Positions 20,825 to 31,978 of a stretch of DNA of 64,000 nt are shown here, piece by piece. The DNA lies in NCBI GenBank assembly GCA_934047225.1, contig OW204001.1, positions 8,788,201-8,852,200 on the forward strand, in the 5' to 3' direction. A model generated the notes under the pieces. It was not told the DNA's origin. It did not search any database and saw only the letters and a program-made list of their open reading frames with translations. Each line of letters starts with the position of its first letter. Position 1 is the first letter of the stretch. This DNA comes from Ypsolopha sequella. Its lineage: Eukaryota; Arthropoda; Insecta; Lepidoptera; Ypsolophidae. A program made the position numbers and the translations under genes.

Positions 20825-21721
20825 ATTCACTTTTAACTTCTTAAGGCGATTACCATCGCCAAATTAGCAGCTCGATATTTGTCACTACAAATATCAACGG
20901 AAACGACATTGAAATAACGTTCATATCAGCGCGCAATGCATAGTGGCTGTTACGACGCTCGCTGCGTCCTTGATAGAGCGAAATAGGGGAAAATTATACT
21001 TTTCACTTGGACGTGATTACTCGATTGAATAATCTTATGTTACGTTTATAGCTATAAAATTTATCTATTTATCAAAGCATAGATGAATTCAATCGGCCAA
21101 GCAACTCAGGAGCAGCAGGGAATTTGAGGTCAAAAAACAACATTCAGCAAAAAAAAAATTCATGTAGAAGTTTTGGTGGTATGAAAAAGAAAACTGTTGC
21201 ATATGTTGTCTAAGAGTTGATTATTCATCATAAATGTTTTCATTATTTTTGGTTTGGCCATAAACGAGGAGTAGGCTTTAGAAAGTACCCATTTGGCAAT
21301 ACTAAGGGCCTTAACAAGAAAAACAAAGTTAAGTTGTGATCTTTGTACCAAGCGACTGATGTTTAACCTTAATGGAATTACGCATCTTTTTCCATCACGT
21401 ATCAAAGTGAAATGAGTTACTAAAGGGTTGTTTTATTGAACGAGCGACCGTTGTCCGAATTTATTTGAACAACCCAGTGTTTGTATGTATGAATGTTTGT
21501 TTGACGATAACTCAAATATCGTTTATCAGAACGTCATGAAATTTGGTAGGCGAGTAAATATCACAAAAAAAATCTTAAAATTTGAACATGAGCCAAATCA
21601 GTCAAGGGGTTGCCAAGGTAGGGGGTTCGGGTTGTAAGTTCACAGTTCGGGCCCCACTACAGTTATTTCTCATCCCGAAAATGCAGGTCAATCGGCTGGA
21701 GATAGATACGTTTACATAAAA

Positions 21722-22300
21722 TTCAAAAATTCAAATTCAAAATTCAAATAGTTTATTTTGTAAAGTAGACATACATAATACACTTTTAACAAGTCAAATT
21801 TAATCTTTTAAAAATATATGTAATAAAATAATAAATTTACATGAACTAAACTAAAGGTTTATTTAATGTATGAAGCAATATACATCGTGCAACAGAAAGG
21901 TGTAACCATATTTGAAGAGCTTATTCAGTCAATTATTTAGAACAACTTTTACTATGGAAAAAATCCTGTATATCGAAAAAAAAATTACTTGCTTCATAGG
22001 GTAATGCAATGCCGCTCGGCCGAAATGTATGGAAGGGCAGATATTTTTTTGAGATTTCTGGGTTTTCTTCATACTGAAAGTTGTTCTATACCATGGACTG
22101 AATAAGCTCTTCAAATATGGTTACACCTTTTTGTTACACGTTGTATATACGATTAAAATGATAAGTAAAATCTATAATTATACAAGGTGAAAGCCTATCA
22201 ATCTCCCGAACCCATACCGTAGACCCGGCCAGGGACCAGGAACAAGGTTCAATGATCACCAGCCGAGCCCCCCGCACGAATCCAGGATACATGCATATAA
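21722..22300 (-). mobile_element. 5'-truncated 3' end of the CR1-like LINE, interrupted by a MITE
   Basis: On the minus strand this copy ends in the TTTGAATTT-type tail. It matches the 3' part of the LINE at 31329-31690, including the GGAACAAGGTTCAATGATCA block read on the plus strand. It is split by MITE family A copy 3 at 21881-22145. It is a short, 5'-truncated copy, as LINE reverse transcription commonly leaves. Confidence 0.8.
21881..22145. mobile_element. MITE family A, copy 3, nested in a LINE tail
   Basis: Ends TACATCGTGCAACAGAAAGG and the inverse. Homologous uninterrupted sites survive at about 31483 and 52250 (GCAATATATNTACGATT). The filled site is longer by exactly the element plus two bases, which supports a 2-bp TA duplication. 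Confidence 0.9.
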
Positions 22301-22454
22301 TATAGATTTACAGCGTTATCTCAGATTTTCACTTTTTTCATGAAACTTCCGTCACTTTTAAAGCTAAACAATAGTTCGCAGTCTAGATCGCAGCTGGGAT
22401 CAATCTTTCACAAATTAATGCTCATAAAACAGTCGTTTATTTAAGTCACAGTTA

Positions 22455-22530
22455 AATAACTATGATTTCATTATTATTACATACGGCTTGAACACTCACG
22501 TGTGATTGTTGTTGATAGTCAACCGTCGTT
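22455..22530 (-). repeat. Short block shared with 62160-62225
   Basis: ACGGCTTGAACACTCACGTG and TGATTGTTGTTGA recur with two to three changes at about 62173. Both lie in minus-strand open frames sharing QQQSHVSVQAVCNNN-like peptides. It may be the end of an otherwise unrecognised element. Confidence 0.45.
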
Positions 22531-22839
22531 GTCAAACGGGCACTGGCAACCACCGATCGGCGAGCTGCACGCATTGCTCGTCCACTGAGCGTTGGCTGCG
22601 TCGTCGAGGGAGGTGGGATGGTAGATGCACTTGATTGAGATAATTTCATAATTATTTATTTTATTTTATTTATTTATTTCGGGAAAAACAACAGAAGAAA
22701 TAACAAGAAGGTATTAAAAAAAATGTTTGACAAATACTTAAATCTACTCCCTTCAACATTTTTATTTGCCTAAATAGTGTGCACAAAGCGGCTCTTTTCC
22801 GCTCCAGTGCAGCTAGCATGCGCCAGAGATACAGCTCTA

Positions 22840-23095
22840 TAAACAATGAAGTTGTGGAAGCCGGAAACTTACGATAGAACTCGTCAACACGAACAAAACT
22901 CCGTGAAAATAATTAGAAATTGAAAAAAAAAACATTTTTTTTTACATTTTGTCGAGTAGGTAACTTTTCTATGGAATAACTGATATTTTTTTTCGCGTTT
23001 CGAGGGTTGGCCCCATAGTAAAAGTTATTTGTATGGACGAGTATTATTGCTTGTTTCCGGCTTCCGCAACTTCATCTTAACACCTAGTATATTCT
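22840..23095. mobile_element. Fold-back element family C, copy 1
   Basis: Left GAAGTTGTGGAAGCCGGAAA; right the inverse of GATGAAGTTGCGGAAGCCGG. The inner arms (GACGAGTATTATTGC) are also inverted. A second copy lies at 37783-37990. Non-coding. Confidence 0.7.
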
Positions 23096-23989
23096 ACTTG
23101 CGCTCTCACGCATACCGCGTTTGTCCATGTTCGAGAGAGCAAGTATCATGGAAAGATACTGTATCGACGATGCATGCTTTACACCCAGAGAAAAACAGTG
23201 CTTTACTGCACTGATTTTGCAGTGCAGAATTGGATAACGGAGGTACTTTACTACACTGTTTTTGCACTAAAACCGCAGTACTGGCCAGGTTCTATATAAT
23301 TCAGTGGCGAGGAGTGGAATTATGACGTTGGTAAGCCAAGGTAAGTTGGTAAGAAAGAGAAAAAAATTGTTCAAAACGTTTTTATTAGAGAAAGAGAGAA
23401 ATACTTAACCCGACCGGCATCAGCCTATTCTTTACGCTTTTACCCGATAAATGCGAGCGAATTGCGATGTTGCTCACTATGGGAGCCTGTCCAATACAAG
23501 CAATAGCAAGTTTAGCTAAAATGGACTGGTCTAACCTCCCAATTTTGTGCAAACATAGCGCTGCGCGCCTAAATGAGTTGATATAATGTGTACGGAGATT
23601 TTCTTTTCTTTTTTGGTCATTCTTAGTTAAAATTAGCACACAAAAATAACTGTATGTCAAAATAATGAATGGTGGAATAATCAAGCGACCTTTTTGTTTT
23701 TTCAGACAGTTTAATTGGTTTTACTGTGTTTTACAGACCTAAGAGGAAGAACCCAAAGGTTAAACACTTCTGGCCGATGCGTCTTTGTCCGATTTTTGCT
23801 GACGTCACATTTGACACTTGGGCTTCTATCTGATCGGAGGTGCGTGCGAAATTACTTCTTATCGATACAATTTATCTTTCTTGACTAGACACTTTTTATT
23901 ACAATGACACCCCAATTGAGGGTGTTGAATTGAAACTACGGACTTTTTATGCTAACGATGATAGCTAGGGACATTGTTAATAACTAAAT

Positions 23990-24285
23990 ATAAATTTATC
24001 GTCACAACAAGAATCCTTGAAGGAGTGTCAGAGGTGTTATCGAGGGTGAACAGTGAAAATGCAAGCACAGTCCACACCTGGTACAGCTGCGTTTCACCGA
24101 CAACTATTACTTATATTACATCCCAACGATGTTTTCCTTCACCATTTAGCAAGTGTTAAATATTAGGTACTAATACATACTATAAATTCCGAAAAACTCA
24201 TTGGTGCATGCCCGACCGGGGATCGAACCTGGATCTCAAGATTGAGAAGCCGCGTTCTACCGCCTTAACTACCGCCGCTATTGTA
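23990..24285 (-). mobile_element. tRNA-derived SINE
   Basis: On the minus strand the head reads AGCGGCGGTAGTTAAGGCGG, followed by a B-box GGTTCGATCCC. Both resemble RNA polymerase III internal promoter boxes. The body contains GAGTTTTTCGGAATTTATAG and GGTGAAGGAAAACATCGTTG. This combination is a common lepidopteran SINE. It lies directly beside the Penelope-like fragment at 24305. Confidence 0.8.
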
Positions 24286-24304
24286 AATATTGGGTGTATA
24301 ATGT

Positions 24305-24920
24305 AACCATATAAACTACCGAACACACGAAAAACTTTTTCAAAGGCATAAACATAAAAACTCATCAAAGACTTTCAACCCATCCTAACACAAAATAACG
24401 ACACAAAAGACCTTTTACCTCACAACGTTCAGATAAGCTATAAACGAAATCCCAAAATTAAATCTATTCTTACCAAGACAAAGATACGACCAATCCATTT
24501 AAAATACAACCACATCACCTGGCATAGCACCATGCCGACGGTCACGCTGCAAAACGTGCGCAATCAATAACACTGACACTAACAACAACACTCAACACAC
24601 ATCAAATACCTATCACGCCCAACCCAATAGCTCCTGTAAAACATCAAACTGCATCTACCTTCTGGAATGTAAACACTGCCCTCTTTTTACAACGGAGAAA
24701 CAAAAAGAAATCTTCACATAGACTTAACCAAGATAGACACACATCGGACTCCATTACAAACAACACTACCTATCCCAACGCACACACTACTTCACAACAA
24801 AACTTGGTCACTTGGTGCCCATTACGGTCCAGGTCTCAACAAGCAGAGATAAATAATTATCTACTCATCTCCACACAACACAAACAAGGAGAACTTCAAT
24901 TTCAAAACCTACCTACTTAA
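24305..24920 (+). pseudogene. Penelope-like element fragment: linker and GIY-YIG endonuclease region
   Basis: Three segments in different frames. From 24433: ISYKRNPKIKSIL, matching the ISYKRxxNLRxxL motif that precedes the endonuclease. From 24521: GIAPCRRSRCKTC (a C-x4-C-x2-C linker) and, at 24653, NCIYLLECKHC, the first strand of GIY-YIG domains in this family. From 24717 to the TAA at 24918-24920: RLNQDRHTSDSI, matching the R-x-N-x-HR-x-D motif, and ending NNYLLISTQHKQGELQF. At least two frameshifts and a TAG at 24719-24721 make it dead. The reverse transcriptase part is absent. The strand is strikingly A/C-rich. Identification is by motif recognition, not database search. Confidence 0.7.
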
Positions 24921-25391
24921 TTTTTATTTATCGATTTTTTTGATTTTTTTCCTTTTCTTCTCATGTCTGTCAATCATTTCTCTTGTCTGTCATCAATGCT
25001 CTCGCATTTGGACAATTTAGCATATTAAAACAAAACATTTTTAACAAATAAAATTGGTGTAAGTAGTTAAAAAGTTGAACTACATTATTATTTTTCAGAT
25101 TTGACACAAGTATCACAATCATCGAGAAAAAAATCGAAAAGATCACTAAAATTACGAAAAACTTAATTTGGCGTTGCAAACAGACGAAAAACTTTTTTTT
25201 TGTTCTTAATTGAAATATATTTTTTTAGCATAAAGAGATTAAAGTACACAAAAGGCACGTTAGATTTATAGATATATAAATTTGGATTAATAAAATAATA
25301 ATTAATTAATAAAATTGGATTAGATTGGCAATCTGAACCTGGTTCAGAGCTCCTCACATCCAGATTTACTTTTCTTTCTGCGTTTCTACAC

Positions 25392-25527
25392 TGCAATGAT
25401 ATAATGTTAATAGGTAATAAGGTTTTGTTGAATAACTATTGAGTGAATTTTGAATTTAAGTGTTCTGTTTCGACTAATTAGAAAACGCGGGTTTTTCACA
25501 ATCCGGCTGCGAAACGCTCTTTAAAAG
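25392..25527 (+). repeat. ~140-bp repeat family T, copy 1
   Basis: Blocks AATAAGGTTTTGTTGAATAA, ATTGAGTGAATTTTGAATTT, GTGTTCTGTTTCGA and TTCACAATCCGGCTGCGAAA occur in the same order at 38502-38640, 41338-41480 (inverted) and 60815-60962. No structure or coding capacity is apparent. Confidence 0.75.
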
Positions 25528-26063
25528 TGACTGGCGATTCAAACATCAAATCTTATTGCTTAGTTTAAAAGACATGAATACTAAAGACTAGAATTTTTCC
25601 TTTTTTTAATTTCTTAAACCATTTTCGGAACAATAAAAGAATACGCAGACACAAGACTTCTCCACAGAAACACAATGCCCTACCCGATATTGTACCTGAA
25701 ACTTTAAAAGGGAAGCAAATTACTGAATATAAAGTAACATTTCAACTTTGCCAGTTTATAAAACTTTGGCTTTCTTGGGCCTTTTCTAATCACATCTGAG
25801 GACCCTCTCCGAGGGCATGTTTCACTCAAAAAGACGTTTTGTACCAAAGTTTGCTTATTAAAGGGAACTTTGACGAGAGCCTACTTTTCATAACGGACTC
25901 CTAATTAATCAGAAGATCTAACAACAAGTATTGAGTTACGAAAGTCAAATGGTTTTAGGGGTTGAAATTAATGAGACTGTGAAAAACGGAGTCAGCAATC
26001 AGTTGTTCTTGGATACCGCCTGGAAATTTCAAACAAGCAAAGACTCCGTATCCTCTTTGTTTG

Positions 26064-26397
26064 TTTTTTAGGGTTCCGTATCCAAAAGGTAACCAATGGG
26101 ACCTTATTACTAAGACTCCGCTGTCCGTCTGTCTGTCCGTCTGTCTGTCCGTCTGTCCGTCGTCTGTCCGTCTGTCCGTCTGTCACCAGGCTGTATCTCA
26201 TGAACCGTGTCAATTAGACATTTGAAATTTTCACAGATGATGTATTTCGTTGCCGCTATAACAACAAATACTAAAAAACAAAATAAAATAAATATTTAAG
26301 GGGGCTCCCATACAACAGACATGTTTTTTTGCCGTTTTTATAGATAATGGTACGGAACAATTCGTGCGCGAGTCCGACTCGCACTTGGCTGGTTTTG
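26064..26397 (+). repeat. Lepidopteran interspersed repeat, copy 4 (short subfamily)
   Basis: TTTTTTAGGGTTCCGTATCC to GAGTCCGACTCGCACTTGGC, with a GTCCGTCTGTCT microsatellite (26115-26180). This is nearly the reverse complement of the copy at 1960-2272. Confidence 0.8.
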
Positions 26398-27005
26398 TTT
26401 GTTTGCAATACAATTTAAAAACTACTCGACTGATTGACTGTAAATTTTGCATGCCTAAGAACTAGAATAATAAATATATACATATTTAGGTTAAATATAA
26501 TATTTTAAATCACATTAGAAAGCGAAACTCAAAACACTCGTCCACAAGAATTGCCGTCATTGGTGTCTGTGATATAACATTATAATATTTATTAATAGTT
26601 ATGTTTTATGACTAGTTGCGTAACTTTTCACTTACATAACCTGTCTGTAATAGTGGAAACTTTTAATTGGCCTTTTTAAACTAATCAAACTTCCTGTTTT
26701 GTAACGAGTGCTGTTAGTGTGCCTAAAATGTAATAGATAAATAAATAAATAAACAAATATGAACAACTTTTTCTGAGGGATATGTCAAATTGGCCACTTT
26801 TTTATCTTCTCTAGTGAAATAATAAAGTCATGGTCGGCTAACTGGAATAATAGGAATAATGAAATAAAGAGTTAGTTTCGCTTAGCCCGCGTAGTAAAAG
26901 TTGTTCATATAGACGAGACTGGCTTTATTTTGCTTAGCAATATTATTTAACCTTATAATATGTCCCTAATTTAAATGACGGCAAAACCTTAGCCCTATTT
27001 AAAAG

Positions 27006-27193
27006 ATTGTTTAAAAAAACACTTGTACTTATCCACATATTATTATAACTTTATTATGCCCGACCGTTTTCGCTGTAGTGTAAATTATTTCTTTGATAGT
27101 TAGGATGTGTAAAAGGCCCTAGAAAATGCTTTACAGCTAAACCGGTCCGGCATAATAAATATGTGGATAAGTACAAGTGTTTTTTTAAACAAT
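27006..27193. mobile_element. Fold-back MITE
   Basis: ATTGTTTAAAAAAACACTTG continuing TACTTATCCACATAT, inverted at 27160-27193. Arms about 45 bp, near perfect; 188 bp in total; non-coding. Confidence 0.8.
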
Positions 27194-28076
27194 GTTTTAT
27201 AAATTCCACCAAGTGCCAACAATCACTAGCATCTACTATGTTAAAACGGCAAGTACGACCTATTTAAAAGCTTTTTTATTTTTATTAATGAAGTCAGACA
27301 TAATTTTTTCAAGAAATTGAATGCACCCAAACCCACATAGCATATCTACAACTAAAGAATAAAGTCCGTCTTCCTCGCGTTATCACATTTCTATCGCGTC
27401 TCTCAGGATCAGAGGGCCACTCCATAAATCTTGCATGAAGAAATGATAAATATGACAACCAGCCAGAGATTTATGTGCGTCAAGTGATTTAGGGCCCGAT
27501 AGGGATCGTTGGAAGTCGACTAGCCCTTGATATTGTATAAGTTGGGCGAGATAAAGAAATAATAACTATACCCACAAAGATTGAGATACCTTTCGAAATG
27601 AATGAACCTGATAAGTGTGATCTTTTCTTGAAATAAAAGTATCAATTCTAGAAGCAGCGTTTTTTTATTTTTGCTTTTTAAAAGATTTGCACCTATCAAG
27701 AATGACTGTTAGAACTCAAACAACAAGCCTCTTATAAAATACTAAGAATCATAGTGAATGAAAAAGTAAGCGCAATTAATAAAAAATAGCAAATGCGATA
27801 CGGTTTCTATATATTGAGTGAAGTACATCAAAAGAAGTACATATTTAAAACAAATGTAAAATTAAAAAAATAATAATATTTACCAATAAAATAGTTCTGC
27901 CAGTTGGGGCCATTTTTTTAATTCAGTGAGTTTTTTAAACTAAAATGGCTCCTTTACAAAAAGCTTGAGTTTGTTAAGTCTAATTAAGGTTATGCGATTT
28001 CAATTCTTCAACACGTCACGATGATGCTCGTACACAGAGTTATACGACTGAAGTGTATTTTACCACTTACCGACAA

Positions 28077-28365
28077 CAAAGATTTCAAAAGTAAGCCCTA
28101 ACCGTAGTATGACAGCACCAAAATGTTTTCACCTTTAAATGGGTGACGCTCACACGTTTGGAATCAGTGCTTATCTGAACACAGTGATAATTGGACGCCT
28201 TAATGAATTTTTATGAGAAAAGGGTCTCAACATGCCGTCGTGTGCATTTTTAAAGTGCACTAACATTTTAAGAAATACGAATAAACCCAAAAGTGTGACA
28301 TTTCACATTCAAAAACAATGCAGTAGATTTTAGATCCAGGGCTCATCTAAACTTTGAAATCTTTG
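28077..28365. mobile_element. hAT-like MITE, second copy (inverted)
   Basis: CAAAGATTTCAAAAGTAAGC to the inverse of CAAAGATTTCAAAGTTTAGA. The interior matches 8266-8570 in reverse orientation (TGGAATCAGTGCTTATCTGA). The 8-bp flanks do not match here. Confidence 0.75.
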
Positions 28366-28424
28366 CCTATAACTCAGAAATTTATAATTTGCTACGGCTT
28401 TCCACGTGCTGAAATAATAGTAGT

Positions 28425-28806
28425 TTATGCTACAAGGGCGCAAAGGAATAAATTACGAGGACGATTTAAAACACGAGCGTAGCGAGTGTTTTAAACGTAA
28501 CCGAGTAATTTATTGCTTTTACGCCCGTGTATCATACTACATTTTTCAATGCATAGTGTGAGGAAATGAAAACAAATATAATCTTGTGAACTTTAAATTA
28601 TAATTGGCTCAAAAGGACTGTATCCATAGCCGTTAAACAGTGGAAAAAAAAGTATAACATCTATGGTTCACAGGAAAAGCTGCAGGTTAGCCAACCATTG
28701 TAAATAAATTAAAAAAAATAATAATATTAAAGCCCTAGGGCAAAATAATCGACTTTCTGTTCGGTTTTGATGCATAAAAAGTGGGCCTTTACGAGCACAT
28801 GCATTG
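28425..28806 (-). repeat. Interspersed repeat family S, copy 2
   Basis: Inverted copy of 20213-20555. It additionally contains the short perfect-stem hairpin AAAACACGAGCG / CGAGTGTTTT at about 28469-28494. Confidence 0.75.
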
Positions 28807-28857
28807 AAAAATAACAAAAAATGATAATTGACTTCTCTTGTCTTATATTTGATTAAA

Positions 28858-28962
28858 TATATTATATATATACGAAAACACAAAATGTAATTAAAGGTTG
28901 TAAAATATATTTACAACCTTTAATTATATTTTGTGTTTTCGTATATATATATAATATATTTA
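28858..28962. repeat. Near-perfect ~47-bp-arm hairpin
   Basis: ATATATATACGAAAACACAA ... AATTAAAGGTTGTAAA is mirrored by TTTACAACCTTTAATTATAT ... TTGTGTTTTCGTATATATAT around a loop of about 7 bp. The arms differ only by an A/T change. Such a long matched hairpin would be processed if transcribed. It may also be a small recent fold-back element. Confidence 0.85.
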
Positions 28963-29049
28963 ATGAAATAAAATAACTTATACTTTTTTTGCTCGACCTG
29001 TTTTCGCAAAACAAAAAGTGCTGCTTAAATAAAATAAAATAAATAAAAT

Positions 29050-29296
29050 TGTGAACATCATCCAAATTCATACTTGAGCCTTGGTAAGTGATCAGCATTA
29101 TAAACCAATAACGATTTTTGTAAAATTTATAAAGTGAAATTTAGATTTCGTATAGTGACTCACTCAGGACTGGGAGTGAATTACTATGGGAAGTCGAAAC
29201 TTCATTATACGAATTTCACAAAAAATGTTATCGATTCATGATGCTGATCACCTACCAAGCCTCCAGTGTGAATTTGGGCCCTTGTCACCTTGTATA
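29050..29296. mobile_element. MITE family B, copy 2 (diverged)
   Basis: Shares CCAAATTCATACT, AGTGATCAGCAT, GACTGGGAGTGAATTACTAT and TCACCTTGTATA with the copy at 18294. The left terminus is degraded. Confidence 0.7.
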
Positions 29297-29299
29297 CTA

Positions 29300-31190
29300 C
29301 ATAATTCTAAATATATATATATATATTGTAGAAATTATTTAAATAAAAGCACGAAAATCCGTTTAGTAATTCCTACAAGTGCAGCTCCTGACAGACATAC
29401 CTTTTGCTTACACTACAATAAAAACGGGAACATTTTAAACTCAAAACAGCTCTGACATCCCTTCGCAGAAACATTCCTTAGTCTATGAGTATAATAAACG
29501 TGAGAACTTGACCTTAAGTATTTTAACTATGCTCCAAGGAAACGTTGGAAGTCATTTAAATATAATATTCTGGAATGTACCACCACTCAGTGGAGTGAAG
29601 TTATACCGCTACCGCCGACGATTCAGACAAACAAAGATAAACTTGTGCTATGTAGAAACGACCTAAATCAAGCAGGAATCTTAACTGATATCAATAGTTC
29701 AAACTACCTTACATCCTAGTTAATTAAACACTTTTTGAATCGACTTCTTACGATGTCTCCGCTGCTACTTTAAGTTTGCCCAGATTTTAAATAGGCTCTT
29801 TGTATAATAAATTTTTGCCGCGTCTATTTTATTTTACATCTAAAATAGATCTAATGATAGATGTGTAGTGATAATCATTTTTGTACTTGGATGAATCAAG
29901 TTTTTATACTAAGTAATCTTAAAACTTTGAGCACTATCCGATTGTCCATTTTCAAGAAAATGTTTACGTTACCTTGAATTTAATTTTAGTGTATAGTTTC
30001 AACTGTCGGAAAACAATTTTCAATAAAGCAGTAGATATTTATAAAACAAACCTTACTAAGAACATAGACTAAGTATTAACTTAGGTTGTCTATGCTTACC
30101 TATAGACTAAGTATGATAATATTACAATCAACACTTACAGGTAGCGGTCTGACCAATTAGTAATTTTTTTCTCTATCGCACTTAGTAATTTTGTGCGCGT
30201 ATAAATACATGCGCTAGTCCCCCACCACTTTCGCCGAACTGTCAAAAATCGTGCCGCAACCTGTACTCGTTTTATCCAAAATTTATTTCATTGTTTAGCA
30301 TTTGTTGACTCACTGCTTCGCTTTAAATAATAAGTGAACACAAACAAGAGTCAAAAATACCTTAAAATTAATGTCAAGTCTACAAATTCCATAAATCTTT
30401 GCCCCCTCGGTTGCTATTAAAGGATTAGCCTAGGCTAAAAAGCGGCGACATTTTGTCCTCCCCTGAACCTCCCTTCCCCTTCCCCTCATACCTTGCGTCT
30501 CTTCACACGGTCACTCCTCCAGACTCTCTTAAGACCTTCGGGCATTTGCATAGCTTTAAAGTGGACCCGAGATTTATAAAGGTTCTTTGAGGATTTCGTA
30601 AAAAAATGGAATCCCTTACATTAAAGCATACCCGTGCATGGAACTCAAGAACGGTTGAGCTAATAACACTGCGGTATTTAGGTCATTCTAGCTGTAGTAT
30701 ATCTTGAAAATTATGTGAGTTCTCAAATTAAGTGTATTTGCAAGCAGATCATAAAGTGTATTGAAGGAACCATTATCTTGCGTATGACGTGGGCTTGACC
30801 AGTTTTTTATAGGATACAGGAAGGTATGGTGGGTGTGAACTCAACAGTTGTCGAAGCATGCGTAGTAGTTATAGTAGATAAAGTAGATACTTACCATAAC
30901 GTTTTTTGTTAGCTTTAGTTTTAACATATATGCCGGTGTAAGTGGACCGGTAATATTATTGATCTGCACGCAGAGAACGGACAACTTAGTCGATTTAAAT
31001 TAAGATCGGTTAAAAAAGTTGTTAAAATTACACTACAAACTTGTACAAACTCACAAATTCCAGTTGCAGTCGTAGTCGTTCAAAAAACATAATTTAAAAT
31101 GGCTATAGCTGATAAATCTAAGTACTAATGACAACATAATTATATATCGTGACAAAATTATTTTGCTAAATTCACTAAAACTAACTTGAG
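29300..31190. other. No gene recognised
   Basis: AT-rich, without a convincing gene. A short direct repeat, ATAGACTAAGTAT, occurs at about 30064 and 30103. A pyrimidine-rich tract lies at 30455-30530 (CCTCCCTTCCCCTTCCCC), comparable with tracts near 11860 and 12960. Confidence 0.5.
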
Positions 31191-31194
31191 TAAA

Positions 31195-31328
31195 TTGTCG
31201 CCTCTATGATCTAGTGGATCGAACGGCTCTACCACTAATCTGGGGGTTGTGGGTTTTAATCCCGTATGAGCACATTTATGTTCGGTACAAGTTAAACTGT
31301 TGATCCATATTTGTGTCCGAAGTACGGC
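31195..31328 (+). mobile_element. tRNA-like SINE head
   Basis: GCCTCTATGATCTAGTGGAT resembles a pol III A-box region and GTGGGTTTTAATCCCGT a degraded B-box with its pairing arm. The tail abuts the TTTGAA-type tail of the LINE at 31329 on the other strand. Confidence 0.55.
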
Positions 31329-31978
31329 AATTCAAATTCAAATTCAAATAGTTTATTTTGCAAAGCAGGTATAGATATATACACTTTTTACACGTCAAAT
31401 TTAATCTAATAAAGAAAATATATGTAATAAAATAATAAATGTACATGAACTAAATTAAAGGTTTATTTAATTTATGTAGCAATATATTTACGATTAAAAT
31501 GATAGGTAAAATATATATTATACAAGGTAAAATCCAATCAGCCGCCCGAACCCATACCGGAGACCCGGCCAGGGCCCAGGAACAAGGTTCAATGATCACC
31601 AACCGAGCCCCCAGCACGAATCCAGGCGGCCGACCAAATCCCATCCTATATACTACATACTAATAGGTTACATATATAAATACTGCCTACCTCCGCCCAT
31701 TCGATTAGTCTTGCTAAGAAGAAGGGCAAGAAACTTAGCAAGATCATGTCTTTTTTTTCAACATAAAACTTATACTATACAATATATGACTTATATCTAC
31801 TTTAACCAAGGGATAAGAAAATACAAGACAGCAGGAATTCAGGTTAATGAAAAAAAGAAAAACATATATATCTTTGTCTACCTGTCTCATATAGTCCTTT
31901 TCCTTTTACAGTCTGTAATCAATTAATGTTTACACCTTAGAGGAATCATAAGTTAAGAAATTATACTATTTAATTAAA

